NCBI GenBank assembly: GCA_024364735.1
Contig: JAGFNQ010002606.1
Location: 138,127-202,126 of the forward strand
Direction: 5' to 3'
DNA from: Boesenbergia rotunda
Lineage: Eukaryota > Streptophyta > Magnoliopsida > Zingiberales > Zingiberaceae
DNA length: 64,000 bases
The notes beneath the pieces are model-generated. The model was given only the letters and a program-made list of their open reading frames with translations. It had not been told where the DNA came from and did no database searches. Shown in pieces: positions 21,398 to 33,258 of this stretch. Every line of letters begins with the position of its first letter. Position 1 is the first letter of the stretch. A program made the position numbers and the translations under genes.

Positions 21398-24300
21398 TCA
21401 ACGCTTAGGAGCCGACGAAAGAAGCCCCATCTGCTCCGTAATATGATTCATGTGTTCAGTGTTGTTCCACACATTGTCTGCACTTGGCTGAACCTCCATC
21501 TGCTCCTGGGTGGTGGATTCAACCACCTCTGTGTCTACTGAGAGGGGGCTAGCCATCAGGAATTGCTCCCAGAAATCATCGATAATGCCAGGGAGCTTCT
21601 CCTCTTCATTGAACAGGTTGATGTCAGTATCTGCTGAAAAATCATCAATATCTAAAGGTCCAACTTCTTGCAAGGCCAAGGCATTCTGGTTGGCATACAA
21701 GTCCTGTGGCTTGGGCATTTCCAAAGTTTCAACTGGCATATCAGCAACAGTGACTTCAGGATCTATTCCGAGTAAGTCAGGGAGCTCTGGGATGTCAATG
21801 TTAGTTGGAGATGGTGCAATCTCCTCTGGAACTACAGATAACACTCCTATGTCATCTGGTCCAATCATTTCATTAGCTACTGCAGAAGACTGATCAGATA
21901 CCACAGAGGTAGTAGGAACAAATGCAAAGCCAGAATTTGAAGGAATCTCTGACAGAGTAACACAAGAATTCTGACTTGCTGTGCTTTCAAATGCTTCAGA
22001 TGGAATTTGGAAGTTATCTAGGCGAAGATTATCATAATTTCCAGAAGATTCCAACCTAGCAGATGCATTCATCTTTATAATTTGTCTTAGCATTGCTTTG
22101 GCTGCTTCATTGATCAGTGGTTGGTACTTCACTATTTGACCTTCGAGCATCTCATCATCACGACTGCCTCCATGACTGCCTTCCTGTTTTGGCAGCCTCC
22201 GTTTCTTGTTAACTCCAATAATCCGTCTGTTGCTATCATTTTGATTTTGCTGCACAAATTGTGCAAAGAAACCAGGGCTCTGCATGGCCTTTGCGAGGAA
22301 TGCCATCATCTGTTGTTGACGTTGTTCCATTCCCTGGAGGTGTTTCATCAATGTCTGTAACTGATGGTCTGAGGTTTGCTGCTGCTGGCGCAACCTAATA
22401 AGCTCTTGCATGAGGGCATTCTTATCTCTCTTCAGCTGCTCGACCTCTTCTTCCAACCCAAACTTGCCCAACTCAACGCAAGCAGTAGCTGGAGCACTCT
22501 GTGATTGTGGTTGTGGTTGTGGTTGTAGTTGTGGTTGTGGTTGCTCTTTTTGGCTTTGCCCGTGTCCATGAGAGGGTTTCCTCCTGTTGATAGTTTTAAG
22601 CAGGTGCTTTTGTCCTCTTAAAAATCCCTCATTCGCAAATTCCCAGCGATCAGGATCAACTTTCCGAAAACCCTGTCCAATACTATCATGAACCACCAAG
22701 TATATACTGTAACAGTCTTAAATAAACAACTTAGGAAAAAGGACAGTCGTAAAAGGAAGATTTGATCCTCAGCAACCAACATTAGCATTAGATTTTTGAT
22801 GAAAAAATACACCATAAATGCAACATGATCTTTGCATATGTTTTGCAAGTAGTTAGTCCCCATTAGTTCAACTCCACATCTTGAGCACCTGTATAGAACT
22901 TCAGTACAACAACTGAACCACTAAGATCCTTAGGATCCAATTACTTGGATAGAAGATACAAGGGAAAGGAGGGAAAGTGACCAAAAACTTACATAATGAT
23001 GAAGCCCGTTATGTAACTTTATGATCCTTTTTCTCATATCTTCCATCTAAGTATTCTCATTAAAGCTAAACAATGATGAATCAGTTCCCTTCCTATTGTG
23101 AAACTCTACACCCATTAAGGAAGATTAATAAAATCAGGTTATATTTTGGAACATCATGACAATCCGATGTTGTTTCTACATATCTTTGTTAGGAACTGAC
23201 ATAATTATCATACCAAAAAGGGACAAACTCGGAGGAGTCAAGGATGCGAAAAACCATCATGTAAAACAATCGTGTTCAAAATAGAAACAACCATTGTTAA
23301 TAGATCAAGTGATGTATAATTTTGTTTTTTTTTCAGATATCATGTAAATATTGCATTGTCCTACTTCTAAGTCAACAATCTAGACCAAGGAATCAAAAAC
23401 AACCTGATATAGAGTTTCATCAGCCTTACTATTAGATAAAAATGCTGATGAACCAGTCAACCACCTTAAATTTAAACGAGTACATAGTTGTAGAAGATTA
23501 TAGCATGGAATTCTAGGAAGTGGGTTACACACATTGTATATTTGAACACTAAAATTGACTTCAGTAGCATTATGAAACTCATAAATTAATGCACTTACTT
23601 TCTTAAACTTATGGTAGCCAATATCATGCCTCAAGGAATCAATGTATCATTCAATCGAGTGATGAACATCTGGCATTACCTATCATCAATAAACTTGATG
23701 TCTATACTTAAAAATAACACAATTTTGCATACTGAATTGATTATAATCATGTAATTTGGTACAGCTGACTAGTAGACAGTACTAAAGCAATATATTCATT
23801 AATTATTTTGGATCGATCATCATTCATCAGTTATAATCTTTAAAGTGATCACATAATTGATGTTACAAGTTATGAATTGTGTTAGCCCTGTAAGATTGAG
23901 TAGTAGATACTGGACACTGGACAACTTATTGGCAGGTCACTGACGATCAAAAACTCAAAAATTAGTGTTAATATGAGTTCCAATAAACAACCACTTCTAT
24001 GAGTAGATTCCTCAACCAGCACCTTTTTATTAATAAAAAATTGCTTTGGACCGAGAGCAATGTAGTTGAAGATAATACAAAAGGATCTCTTCTAAATAAG
24101 AGTGCAAATTTGGAAGAAGATGAGAATAGTATGCAGGAAATCTTCTTAACCATAGTTCCTCTCGGGTGAGAGATCAACATCTTATCAGTTGTGGGATAAT
24201 AGGGCGCCAGGATTTGTGAAATAATTGGACGAGTGAGTTTCAATGAAGCTGAATTTGCATCAAGAGCACCCAATTGAAGAGGATCACGAAAACCATTCTA

Positions 24301-24675
24301 TTATTCATGACAACGGTAGAATCGAACAGGAAACAGATAGATGAAGCAAACCAAAAGGGAAGGCGGAGATCTTACATAAGTATTGAGCTGCCGAACAAAG
24401 CTAGAGAAATTATTGTGCTTGAAGTACTTGGGCAGGAGATCCCTGGCGAACTCCGGTGGATCCCTCACGACGAAGCTGTTATTCCCGGTGCCCCACGACA
24501 CGATCGCGTCGGTCGCCGGGTCATCCACCATATCGTAAGTCTTGCTGAGGAAAGGGGGCGGCGCATTCCCGTTCAGTCCGGAGTTCGCCCCCGCCGCTGT
24601 CTCCTTCTCCCCGATCGCCGCCTGCCCTCCACCTCCCCTACCGCCGCTGCTATCCTCCATTCTGCCCCCAACCAT
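21398..24675 (-). CDS. HSFA1: Class A1-type heat-shock transcription factor
   Basis: Two exons, 24376-24675 and 21398-22672, encode about 524 residues. The donor is GTAAG (24371-24375) and the acceptor ends CAG (22673-22675). The intron sits between QLNTY and GFRK in the DNA-binding domain, the conserved plant Hsf position. The winged-helix DNA-binding domain covers residues ~37-130. A Pro-Gln repeat follows, then the HR-A/B trimerisation coiled coil (~168-243, with the longer class A spacing), an NLS (NKKRRLPKQ, ~255), an AHA activation motif (DDFWEQFLMASP, ~465) and a C-terminal nuclear export-like HITEQMGLLSS. It activates heat-shock genes through trimer binding to GAA/TTC elements. A second in-frame ATG is at 24660. 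It appears intact. Subclass A1 is inferred from the overall motif pattern. Confidence 0.92.
22499..22546 (-). repeat. Pro-Gln coding microsatellite in Hsf exon 2
   Basis: Repeated CAA/CCA codons encode QPQPQLQPQPQPQSQ just after the DNA-binding domain. Such a repeat is likely to vary in length between alleles; it lies in a flexible linker. Confidence 0.75.
22673..24375 (-). other. Hsf intron, 1703 bp
   Basis: GTAAG...CAG borders. No coding sequence, known repeat or RNA gene is recognised inside. Confidence 0.85.
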
Positions 24676-25714
24676 TACGCCGTCCAACGATGAGATCGGC
24701 GGCTAGGGTTTACGGAGGGGGCGTGCGTGATCATTAAAGAGGGGTCTTCTTCCCCTTTCTACCCTACCGCGACCGGCGCAAGCGCAACGTAATTATAGGA
24801 TACCAGAAGCCGAGCGGGATCCTCTCCAAGACACCTTCTAAATATTCCACCTCAAATTCGTACAATCTCCAGGTGGCAGTACGACTGTCAGAATGACGGT
24901 CGCGATAAGGATAGTAACATTACGCTATCACTGGGTCATTGGAGATTATCCTCATTACAATTTAATTTCTATTGGATGCGATGAAAATAATAATAGCCAA
25001 TAGTTTGTTTAATTAATTATTTAGTTTGAGCGTGATACATAAATTATAGCAAAATTAAATGAGATAAATGAGGACATTTTAACTACAGATAAATAACAAA
25101 TAAATGAGATAAATATAAAAAAATTTCAATTTCAATCAAAATAACCGAATTAGTTAGGAGATAATTAAATTCCATAGATCCCACAAGATATATTAAACCA
25201 TTGAGTAGCACACTTGAGTTTTCGAATATATACTCTTTTACCTTTTAAATTATTGTTTTAAAATATGATTCTTCTCTACCATCTATGTTTGCAAATGATA
25301 AAGTCCAATAGCGGTAAATGATGATATATCGATTCAGGGTGCCTAACATGATTAACTCTATAATCATAAGTAAAAAGATAAATTAGAAAATTGAAATAGA
25401 CAACGTATGAAAAAGTATAATCATATGATTGCTATCGGGATTCAATCCTTGCTTACTATAATAATTTTATCACATGATGACCAATTCAATTATACCTCAT
25501 GGTGTACCGGAGGGGCGTCAACTTGTCACTTAGCATTCACAGTTTAATCGTTAATTACGATATTTTTTTATAGAGATTTTTCTCCAAATAAAGTACATAA
25601 TTATGGAATATTGAATTTTTGAACAATCTACCGTGAATGCCTTTTAATTTAATTTAATTTAGTGATCGATGAAAATTTTCCATATAACCAAATTCATCAT
25701 CCAGATCCAACATA
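24676..25714 (-). promoter_or_regulatory. Hsf 5' UTR and upstream region
   Basis: A GC-rich segment (24676-24800) with pyrimidine tracts looks like the 5' UTR and proximal promoter, followed by AT-rich intergenic DNA. I saw no perfect heat-shock element or clear TATA box. Confidence 0.4.
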
Positions 25715-25993
25715 GAGGGGATTAAGCAACCCTCGGGGCTATGATGCAGCGGTAAGGTCACTAGTTGTTAATCCAGGCATCTGCGATTCGATCCCCAGCT
25801 ACGACGCATTTTGCAAGAATTTTTTCTCCAAATGGGGCGCGAACTCTGGGATGCTGGACATCTAGACTGGTCACCGCGAGCACTTCTCGATTTACCTTGA
25901 TAACCGGTGAGAAATTTTCGTAGAATCAGATCGATCATCCCAAGTTTAATTTGTCTGCTGCCTGGTTCATATTGATATTGAGGGGATTAAGCA
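25715..25993 (+). mobile_element. tRNA-derived SINE with 14 bp target duplication
   Basis: The body (25729-25979, about 251 bp) has a tRNA-like head with an A-box-like GATGCAGCGGTAAGG and a B-box-like GCGATTCGATCCCC, the internal RNA polymerase III promoter. A perfect 14 bp direct repeat GAGGGGATTAAGCA flanks it (25715-25728 and 25980-25993), the footprint of LINE-type target-primed insertion. It has no coding capacity. The tail is not a clean poly(A). Confidence 0.7.
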
Positions 25994-26189
25994 CAAACGC
26001 GTGATTTCACGGTTGGAATTCCAGGTAAATCAAGATGTAATTTTGGAGTCAACATGATTTTGGCATTTAGGCCGACCATTTGATGAGATAAATATAATAT
26101 CAAGATAAACGGGAGTGCTGAACTATGCAATAAACTTATTTCGAAAGGACTCGGCGATAACGGTCAGTCACGGAGCGTAGTTTTAGAGT

Positions 26190-26190
26190 N
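26190..26190. other. Single ambiguous base (N) at a sequence junction
   Basis: This is the only N in the window. It coincides with the point where retrotransposon gag sequence begins without its 5' LTR, so it may mark an assembly join. Confidence 0.7.
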
Positions 26191-27150
26191 CTGAACCCGC
26201 GTGACAAAAGCTGAACTGAACCCGAGTCTAATCAGACTCAGACTCAGAAGACGAGAAGGAGATCAAACTAAGCTGGTCCGACTAGCCGAAGCTACTACAA
26301 GGAGCTGAAGAACCGAACCAACAAACGGAAAATCAGCCGAAGAAAGGACGAACCAGCTGAACCCGCGAATGACAAAAACAAGCCCAAGTAACCTGCTACG
26401 AGTGCAAGAAGAAGGGCCACTACAGACAGAATGTCCAAACTTAAAGGAAATCAAAAAGCAAGAAGAAAGAAGCGCTCCAAGCAACCTGGGACGAATCTTC
26501 TCAGAAGAAGAAGAGGAAGCACCCCAATCAAACCTACTAGCACTGACCGCCTCAAAAAAATCGAGACTGAGTCAGAATCAGAACAGGAGACGGCGAGCTG
26601 ACCTTTACAGAAGACGGCGAATTAAGGTAACTGGTTTCAATAGATGTCAATTAGGTAACTAATTTATTTCTTTCCCGAGATTTGGCAAAAGCCAAACTCC
26701 GAGTCGAATCCCTCCGACAGGAAGTAAAACTCCTGAAAGAGGGAGCTGACTCTAAACCCTTAACCGAGAAGGTTCAGGAAGGAACTCCTACTCAAGTTGA
26801 AAAACTTGAAAAGGAGAACTCCTCCCTGAAAACTCAGGTTAAGGATCTTAGATCAGCCTTAGAACGATTTACATCTGGTTCCAGGGTTTGACATGATTCT
26901 TGGAAAATAGAAATCAGTTCTAAATCGATCCGGACTTGGCTATAGAACCAAATCCCGACAAAGATCTTACTTTGCTGTAATGAATCAGTCCAGAGGTAAA
27001 TTCAGGCATGAGTACTAAACTATACCTGAACAACCAACTGGATCAAATCAGTATTGGATCCCCAAGGACAAGATTCACATCTTGCCTAACCATCACCGTG
27101 GCTTTAGTCCAGGGGGAGCCAAACTGAAAACAATATTCATTATTAGATAA
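26191..27150 (+). pseudogene. Sirevirus gag fragment (element 1)
   Basis: Frames around 26369-26662 and 26682-26891 show the C-terminal gag: a CCHC knuckle start (CYECKKKGHYRQ) broken by a one-base frameshift before its last Cys, an acidic region, and the coiled coil KLRVESLRQEVKLLKEGADS...LEKENSSLKTQVKDLRSALERF. The corresponding part of element 2 is at 47230-47697. The N-terminal gag core is absent. Confidence 0.75.
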
Positions 27151-27873
27151 AAATTTAATTCTTGATTGCAATTGCTTGATTGATTGTTTATTTAAAATTC
27201 CTGCAATTTACCATGCTTAGATTTAGGAATGGTTAGTATAAGGACCAAACACACTTAACTGAAACTTGACAACATAGTATTGGGTGGAGGTGAGATGATA
27301 GTACGTTAGGGAAGCCAATTTGGAGGAACTAGCCGAAGCTACCGATCCAAGACCCAAACTAGTTAGACCAGAAATTTTTCAAAGAATAATTTTGAAAATG
27401 AAATTTCATTAAAAGGCTTTGTCAAGGAAATGGTGGATGATCCCATAAGGCTACGGCCAAAGAAGGCCTAGTGCCTCACCAAGACCTGGAAGCCAATTTT
27501 TGAAATTCAAATTTAAATTATTTTTTATCAAATTCGAATCTAACACAAAATTTCAGTTATTTGTAGATTTAAACATCTTTTCAAAAATTTCAAAATTAAT
27601 TAAGTTTTCAAAAATTTAATTGTTTTCAAAATTAATTAAGGTTTCAAAATTTAGTTGTTTAAGTTTTCAAAATTTAATTGTTTTCAAAATTAATCAAAAT
27701 TTTCAAAATAGTCTTAACTATCAAAACCTGTCTCATGAAACCTATAAGGCTAATATGATTGAAAACCCTAGATTTGGGTGAGACAGACTAGGCAGTGAAA
27801 CTCAATTTAAGCTATTCCTGACTCTAATTGGATCTAAATCAAGAAAACTCTTTATGTGTAGGAACATAAAGAT

Positions 27874-30800
27874 TTGGACCAATGGATGTTGGATAGCAGT
27901 TGCTCCAGACACATGACTGGAGATAAATTGAAGTTCACCAAGCTCAAGTTCAAAAACCTAGGCTCAGTGGCATTTGGCAATAATGCTACACTCAAGGTAA
28001 TTGGGTCAGGTAATATTGAACTTAAATCCGATTTCATTATTAAGAAAGTTCTATTGGTTGAAAACTTTAATTTTAACTTGCTTAGCATAAGTCAGTTATG
28101 TGATTCTGGTTATATAGTTACTTTCAACAATTCTAACTGCCTGATTAGAAATGTACAACACTCAGAAATCATGCTTAAGGGCACTAGGAAAAACAATGTA
28201 TACACTATAACCTTCCCTTGTACCCAAATGTATGTTAACACAATTAGAACAATCAAACCTCTGGCATAGGAGATTAGGTCATACCAATCTGAGAACTATC
28301 TCAAAAATTACCCAACTTGGCTTAATCAAAGGTATCCCCAAAATTAAAAATAATGAAAACCTAATATGTGAATCATGTAATCAAGGTAAACAAACCAAAT
28401 CCAATCACAAACTAACCCAATCTAATTTAACTTAAACTACACTTGAGCTCCTACACCTTGACCTATTTGATTCACATGGAGCCAAGTCACTAAGCGGGAA
28501 CCGATACTGCTTAGTAATAGTTGATGATTACTCTAGGTTTACCTGGGTTAGGTTTCTAAAAACCAAAGATGAAACCCTAAACCTATTTGATGAATTCTAT
28601 AAACTAGTTGAAAATCAAAACGACACTAAAATTAAAAGACTTAGGAGTGATCACGGGGGAGAGTTTGAAAATCAACGATTCGAGGAATTCTGTAAGGTAA
28701 ATGGGTACTTACATGAATTTTCATGTCCTAGAACCCCCCAACAAAATGGGATAGTTGAGCGAAAGAATAGAACATTACAAGAAGCCGCTAGGGCTATGCT
28801 CAACGAATTTAATCTAGCAAACCAATTTTGGGCAGAAGCGATTAGTACGGCTTGTTATATCCAAAATAGGGTTTTGATTAACAAGCGACACAACAAAACC
28901 CCCTATGAACTGTACTACCATAGACTCCCAAACCTACACTACCTAAGGGTCTTTGGATGTAAAGTTCATATCCTAAACACCAAAGACTATTTAGGAAAAT
29001 TTCAGTCCAAGTCAAACCCAGGTATCTTCCTAGGATACTCAACCAGAAGTAGAGCCTATAGAGTTTACAACAAACAAACTAAGAAAATTGAAGAAACAAC
29101 AAACTTAATTTTTGATGAAGAAATCAACTCAACATCTAATAATCCAGATTTAACTTCATCAAACTCTGACCAAGAAAATAATGAACAAACTATTGAACCC
29201 TTAATTGAACCCTTAAACGAACTAACCATTGAACCAATTAATGAGTCAACTGAACCAAGTATCGAACCAACAGATGAACCGGCCCAAAGAGTCGAATCAA
29301 ATAGTGAACCAAACCGACCAGCCGGACCTGAGGCTGAACCAAGCTCTAGAAGAACCAAGAAACCCAGACTCAGTCACCCAACCGATCAAATTGTGGGTGA
29401 TCCAACTCTAGGAGTCAGGACTAGATCCTCCTATAGAAACCTTAGTCAAATAGCTATGATATCGAAAATAGAACCTAAAACTATAGATGAAGCTCTACCT
29501 GATCCTGATTGGATCATAGCTATGCAAGAAGAGTTAGCCCAATTTGAGAGGAACCAAGTCTGGGAACTAGTGCCTAAACCTGAGAGCAAATCCGTCATTG
29601 ACACTAAGTGGGTCTTTAGGAATAAGATGAATGATCAAGGAGAAATAGTCAGAAATAAAGCCCGCTTAGTAGCAAAGGGTTTCAACCAAGTAAAGGGATT
29701 AGACTACGATGAAACATATGCCCCAGTAGCTAGACTTGAGTCCATTAGAATGTTGTTAGCCTTTGCATCCCATAAAGGATTTAAATTATATCAAATGGAT
29801 GTAAAGTCAGCATTTTTAAATGGGTTCATTAAAGAAGAAGTTTATGTAGGATAACTCCCAGGGTTTGAGGACTTAGATAAACCTAACCATGTTTACAAAC
29901 TAACCAAAGCATTATATGGGCTAAAACAAGCACCTAGGGCCTGGTATGAACGGTTATCAACCTATTTAACTTCTAAAGAATTTAAACAAGGCCAAATTGA
30001 CTCAACTTTATTTATTAAAATCCTAGGAAAAGATATATTTATTGCCCAAATTTACGTAGATGACATAATCTTTGGATCCACCAACACAAACTTCCTAAAA
30101 GAGTTTGTCAAAATAATGGAAGATGAATTTGAAATGAGCCTAGTTGGTGAGCTTATCTTTTTCCTAGGACTACAAATCAAACAAACTAGGGACGGTAACT
30201 ACGTTCATCAATTCAAATATGCTAAAGAGTTAATAAAGAAATTTAAAATGGATAACTCTAAAAGCATAAGTACCCCCATGGCCACTAATGTAAAAATAGA
30301 TAGTGACCTTGATGGTAAACCAGTGGACCTTAAACTCTATAGGAGTATGATAGGCAGCCTACTGTACCTTACAGCCAGTAGACCTGATATTCTTTTTGCT
30401 GTAGGAATGTGTGATAGATACCAAACCTGTGCTAAGGAAACACAATTAGCAGCCCTAAAAAGAATACTAAGATATGTAAAGGGCACCCTAAATGTAGGGA
30501 TTTGGTATCCTAGGACCTCAACTTTTGATTTGACAGGATACTCATATTCTGACTATGCTGGCTGTAAATTAGATAGAAAGAGCACAAGTGGAAGCTGCCA
30601 ACTGTTAGGTCAGAATCTAGTTAGTTGGTGCAGCAGAAAACAACACTGTGTAACTCTATCCACAACTGAAGCTGAGTATGTGGCCTTAGGAGAGTGTGTT
30701 GCTCAACTTTTATGGATGATGCACACACTTAAGGACTTCCAGCTCAACTACACCCAAACTCAAGTATTTATTGACAATATAAGTTCAATTAATTTAACTA

Positions 30801-30997
30801 AGAACCCAATCCAACATTCCAGAACCAAACATATAGAAGTCAAACATCATTTTGTAAGAGACCATGTAGCCAGGGGTGAAATAGTACTTAAGCATATTTA
30901 CTCTAAATCTAACTTAGCTGATATATTCACAAAACCCTTACCTGAATCTGAGTTCAGTTCACTAAGAAGGCAGTTAGGATTGTGCTCTGTAGAATAG
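27874..30997 (+). pseudogene. Sirevirus pol (protease, integrase, RT, RNase H), nonsense-mutated
   Basis: Order: protease-site WMLDSSCSRHMTG (the catalytic DSG reads DSS, so inactive); HHCC integrase zinc finger (HRRLGHTNL...CESCNQGK); DDE core with LHLDLFDSHG, DDYSRFTW and QQNGIVERKNRTLQE; RT with KWVFRNKMNDQG, QMDVKSAFLNG, and IYVDDIIFGS; RNase H with KSTSGSCQLLG and STTEAEYVALGE; and the C-terminus ADIFTKPLPE. In-frame TAA codons occur at about 28434 and 29852; at both sites element 2 has a Gln codon. The frame also shifts near 28240. Pol copies the RNA genome and integrates it in autonomous relatives. Long open runs suggest moderate age. Confidence 0.9.
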
Positions 30998-32361
30998 ATT
31001 AACTTTATTTTTTTACTGCTCTACTTGATTTAAAAATTTGTTTCTAAAAATAGAATTTGAAAAACTGTTTTACTTAATTTCAAAATCAGTTTTCACTTTC
31101 GACTTAGTTTTATTTTTATTTCAAAACTATCCCCTTTCAAAACTAGGGCTTTTTCAAAAATGGACTTAGGCTAGGCCCTAACCCTAGAACTGCATGCACC
31201 TATAGACTTAGAAGCCAGCATCTCACAAGCACCTTAGGGTACTTTTAATTGATAACCTAGAAAGGGTTGAGATGCTTAGGTCTTTGCCTTAATTCAAGAT
31301 GCTTTAAGTCAGTGCATCTGCAGTAATTGGGGCACTAAATACAACTTACACAGCAATCAAGTTAAGTATCAAGTCTAGAAAATCTAACTTGAACAAAAAC
31401 ACTTAACTTGACTAACCCTAGCAAAAACTACTGTTTATAACAGTTAGTAAGTAGCTAATTGGGTTAGACAGGTCCCTACAGAGAAAATTGACTGATTTAG
31501 TTTAAGTCTAATTATGAATTGATTCAGTACAGCAAAATCTTACTTATTTCCGTTATACAAATCTTATTTCTGCTATATTCATCTGTTTTCGATATATGGC
31601 AAAGGGGGAGAGATAGGCAAGGAGAGAGTAAAATTAGTTTTTTAAACTCTATCCTTTATTCAAAAAGTTTTCAAAAAATTTCTTATCCTTTATTCAAAAA
31701 TTTGCAAAAATACTTAAGCTTTTCAAAGTTGACTAAAGTACTTAAGTTCTTAAAAGCTTTCAAATTTTTACTTGGGCTTTCAAAATTTTGCTAAGTACTC
31801 AAGCCTTTCAAAAATTTTCTTACTTAAGCTTGTTAAAAATTTTTCAACTTCTGTAAGCACTTTAAAGCTTAAGTTTTTCAAAACTGTATAAGTACAATGT
31901 TACTAAGTACTTAAGTTTTTCAAAATTATTAAGTACTTAAGTTTTCCAAATGTACGTTATTTATCAAGTACTTAAGTTTTTCAAAATTATTAAGTACTTA
32001 AATTTTCCAAAGTGTTTCAAAGTTTACTAAGTACTTAAGCTTTTTAAATCCTACAAAGTACTTAAGCTAACACTTTCAAAACTTTTGAGTACCTTAAAAC
32101 TTAAAGCTTCAAACTTTTTAAGTACTCTAAAATCATGCTTCAAAAACTTTCCTATGTACTTTTAACTTAAGGTATGAAAAGATTTCTAAGTACCTAAAAC
32201 TTAAGTTTTCAAAGTACAAGTAAAGTTTTTTAACCCCACGAATTTTTGAAAAATCTAGGGGGAGATTCCTTCCAGGGGGAGGGAACAAAACTTAACCTTT
32301 TCATGCTTGCTTAAACTTAACTTTTTGAACTAGGGTTGCCATAAATCAAAAAGGGGGAGAT
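30998..32361 (+). repeat. Sirevirus 3' noncoding region with degenerate AAGTACTTAAG repeats
   Basis: No gene. From about 31650 to 32230 a loose tandem repeat recurs, with core AAGTACTTAAG followed by TTTTCAAA. The core AAGTACTT is palindromic. A polypurine tract ends at the LTR border (32361). Element 2 has a different repeat at the same place (42420-42590). Confidence 0.65.
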
Positions 32362-32472
32362 TGTTGGTGCAGAATGCACCCAAGTCAAACCTGTGTTTTG
32401 ATAATGGCAACAGAGGTCAAAAGTTAAGTCTTACTTGTTTTCTAACAAGTTACTCTAGTGTGCAGGAAAAGT

Positions 32473-32721
32473 CCTAGCGAAGGACTGCTAGGCACTGGCA
32501 AAGGAATGCCAGGGTAAAAAGCCCTAGCGAAGGACTGCTAGGCACTGGCGAAGGAATGCCAGAGTCAAAAGCCCTAGCGAAGGACTGCTAGGCGCCAGGC
32601 GAAGGACAGCCTGGGACTAAAGCCCTAGCGAAGGACTGCTAGGCACCGGGCGAAGGACAGCTCGGCATCCAAGACCTGACAAAGGACCGGCAGGCAAAAG
32701 TCCAACCAGAGGAACGGTTGG
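32473..32721 (+). repeat. Array of ten short hairpins in Sirevirus U3
   Basis: The tandem unit is about 50 bp and encodes two hairpins. Stems include CCTAGC/GCTAGG, CTGGC/GCCAG, CCAGGC/GCCTGG, CCGGGC/GCTCGG and CCAACC/GGTTGG. All loops are 8 nt and nearly always purine-purine-AGGA-NN (GAAGGACT, GAAGGAAT, GAAGGACA, AGAGGAAC). Stem bases change while pairing is kept. Confidence 0.8.
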
Positions 32722-33250
32722 CATCAGGTAAATTCCCCCGAGAGGAGTAGGTGAGGACGCGTTCCCCGTCGAGGGAACAGTAGGCGTCGGTTCGACCTAG
32801 GGTTCCATTTTGGGAGACCCAAAGTCAGAACCAAGACAGCTAAGGTTGTATAAACTAACCTAGTAATGTCTTGTTGTGTTTTGGACTAACCCTGGATGCA
32901 GGACCAATGGAACGAGTGTCTGCAGCTCAGAGAGCCTCAAAGGAGTGAGGCAACAGCTGACCAGGGCGCCCGGAGTGTCCCGGGCACCCCCAAGGTGAAC
33001 ACAAAACACACAAGTAAAAAGCAGCTTCAAACAGTACAACTCGCGGGCGCCCCCAGCACCAACTGTCGAAGCAGCTCTCTTCGAAGCCAGATAACACTTT
33101 GACCCGGTCAATCCGGGCGCCCCGGTCAAAGCTGATCCCGAAGATAAAGGGATCAGACGCTGACCGAGACTTTGGCGGATTAAAGGCCACGTGGGCGGGG
33201 GGGGGGGGGGGTGGGGGGGCGCCCCCGACGTCCCGGGCGCCCCCAGGCCC

Positions 33251-33258
33251 TATATAAA
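33251..33258 (+). promoter_or_regulatory. TATA box of Sirevirus element 1 3' LTR
   Basis: TATATAAA directly follows the GC-rich GGGCGCC block. It divides U3 (with the hairpin array) from the transcribed R region. The same layout occurs in the other three Sirevirus LTRs here. Confidence 0.65.

Noticed and set aside
24687..24687. Upstream in-frame start of Hsf giving an MDGV N-terminus
   Set aside because: The codon there is TTG; the first ATG in frame is at 24675 and a second at 24660.
24274..24693. Plus-strand frame opposite Hsf exon 1
   Set aside because: It is the antisense shadow of the GC-rich Hsf first exon.
32473..32721. CRISPR-like regular repeats of ~50 bp in LTRs
   Set aside because: Units are contiguous without unique spacers, lie inside plant LTRs and there are no cas genes; they are a tandem hairpin array.
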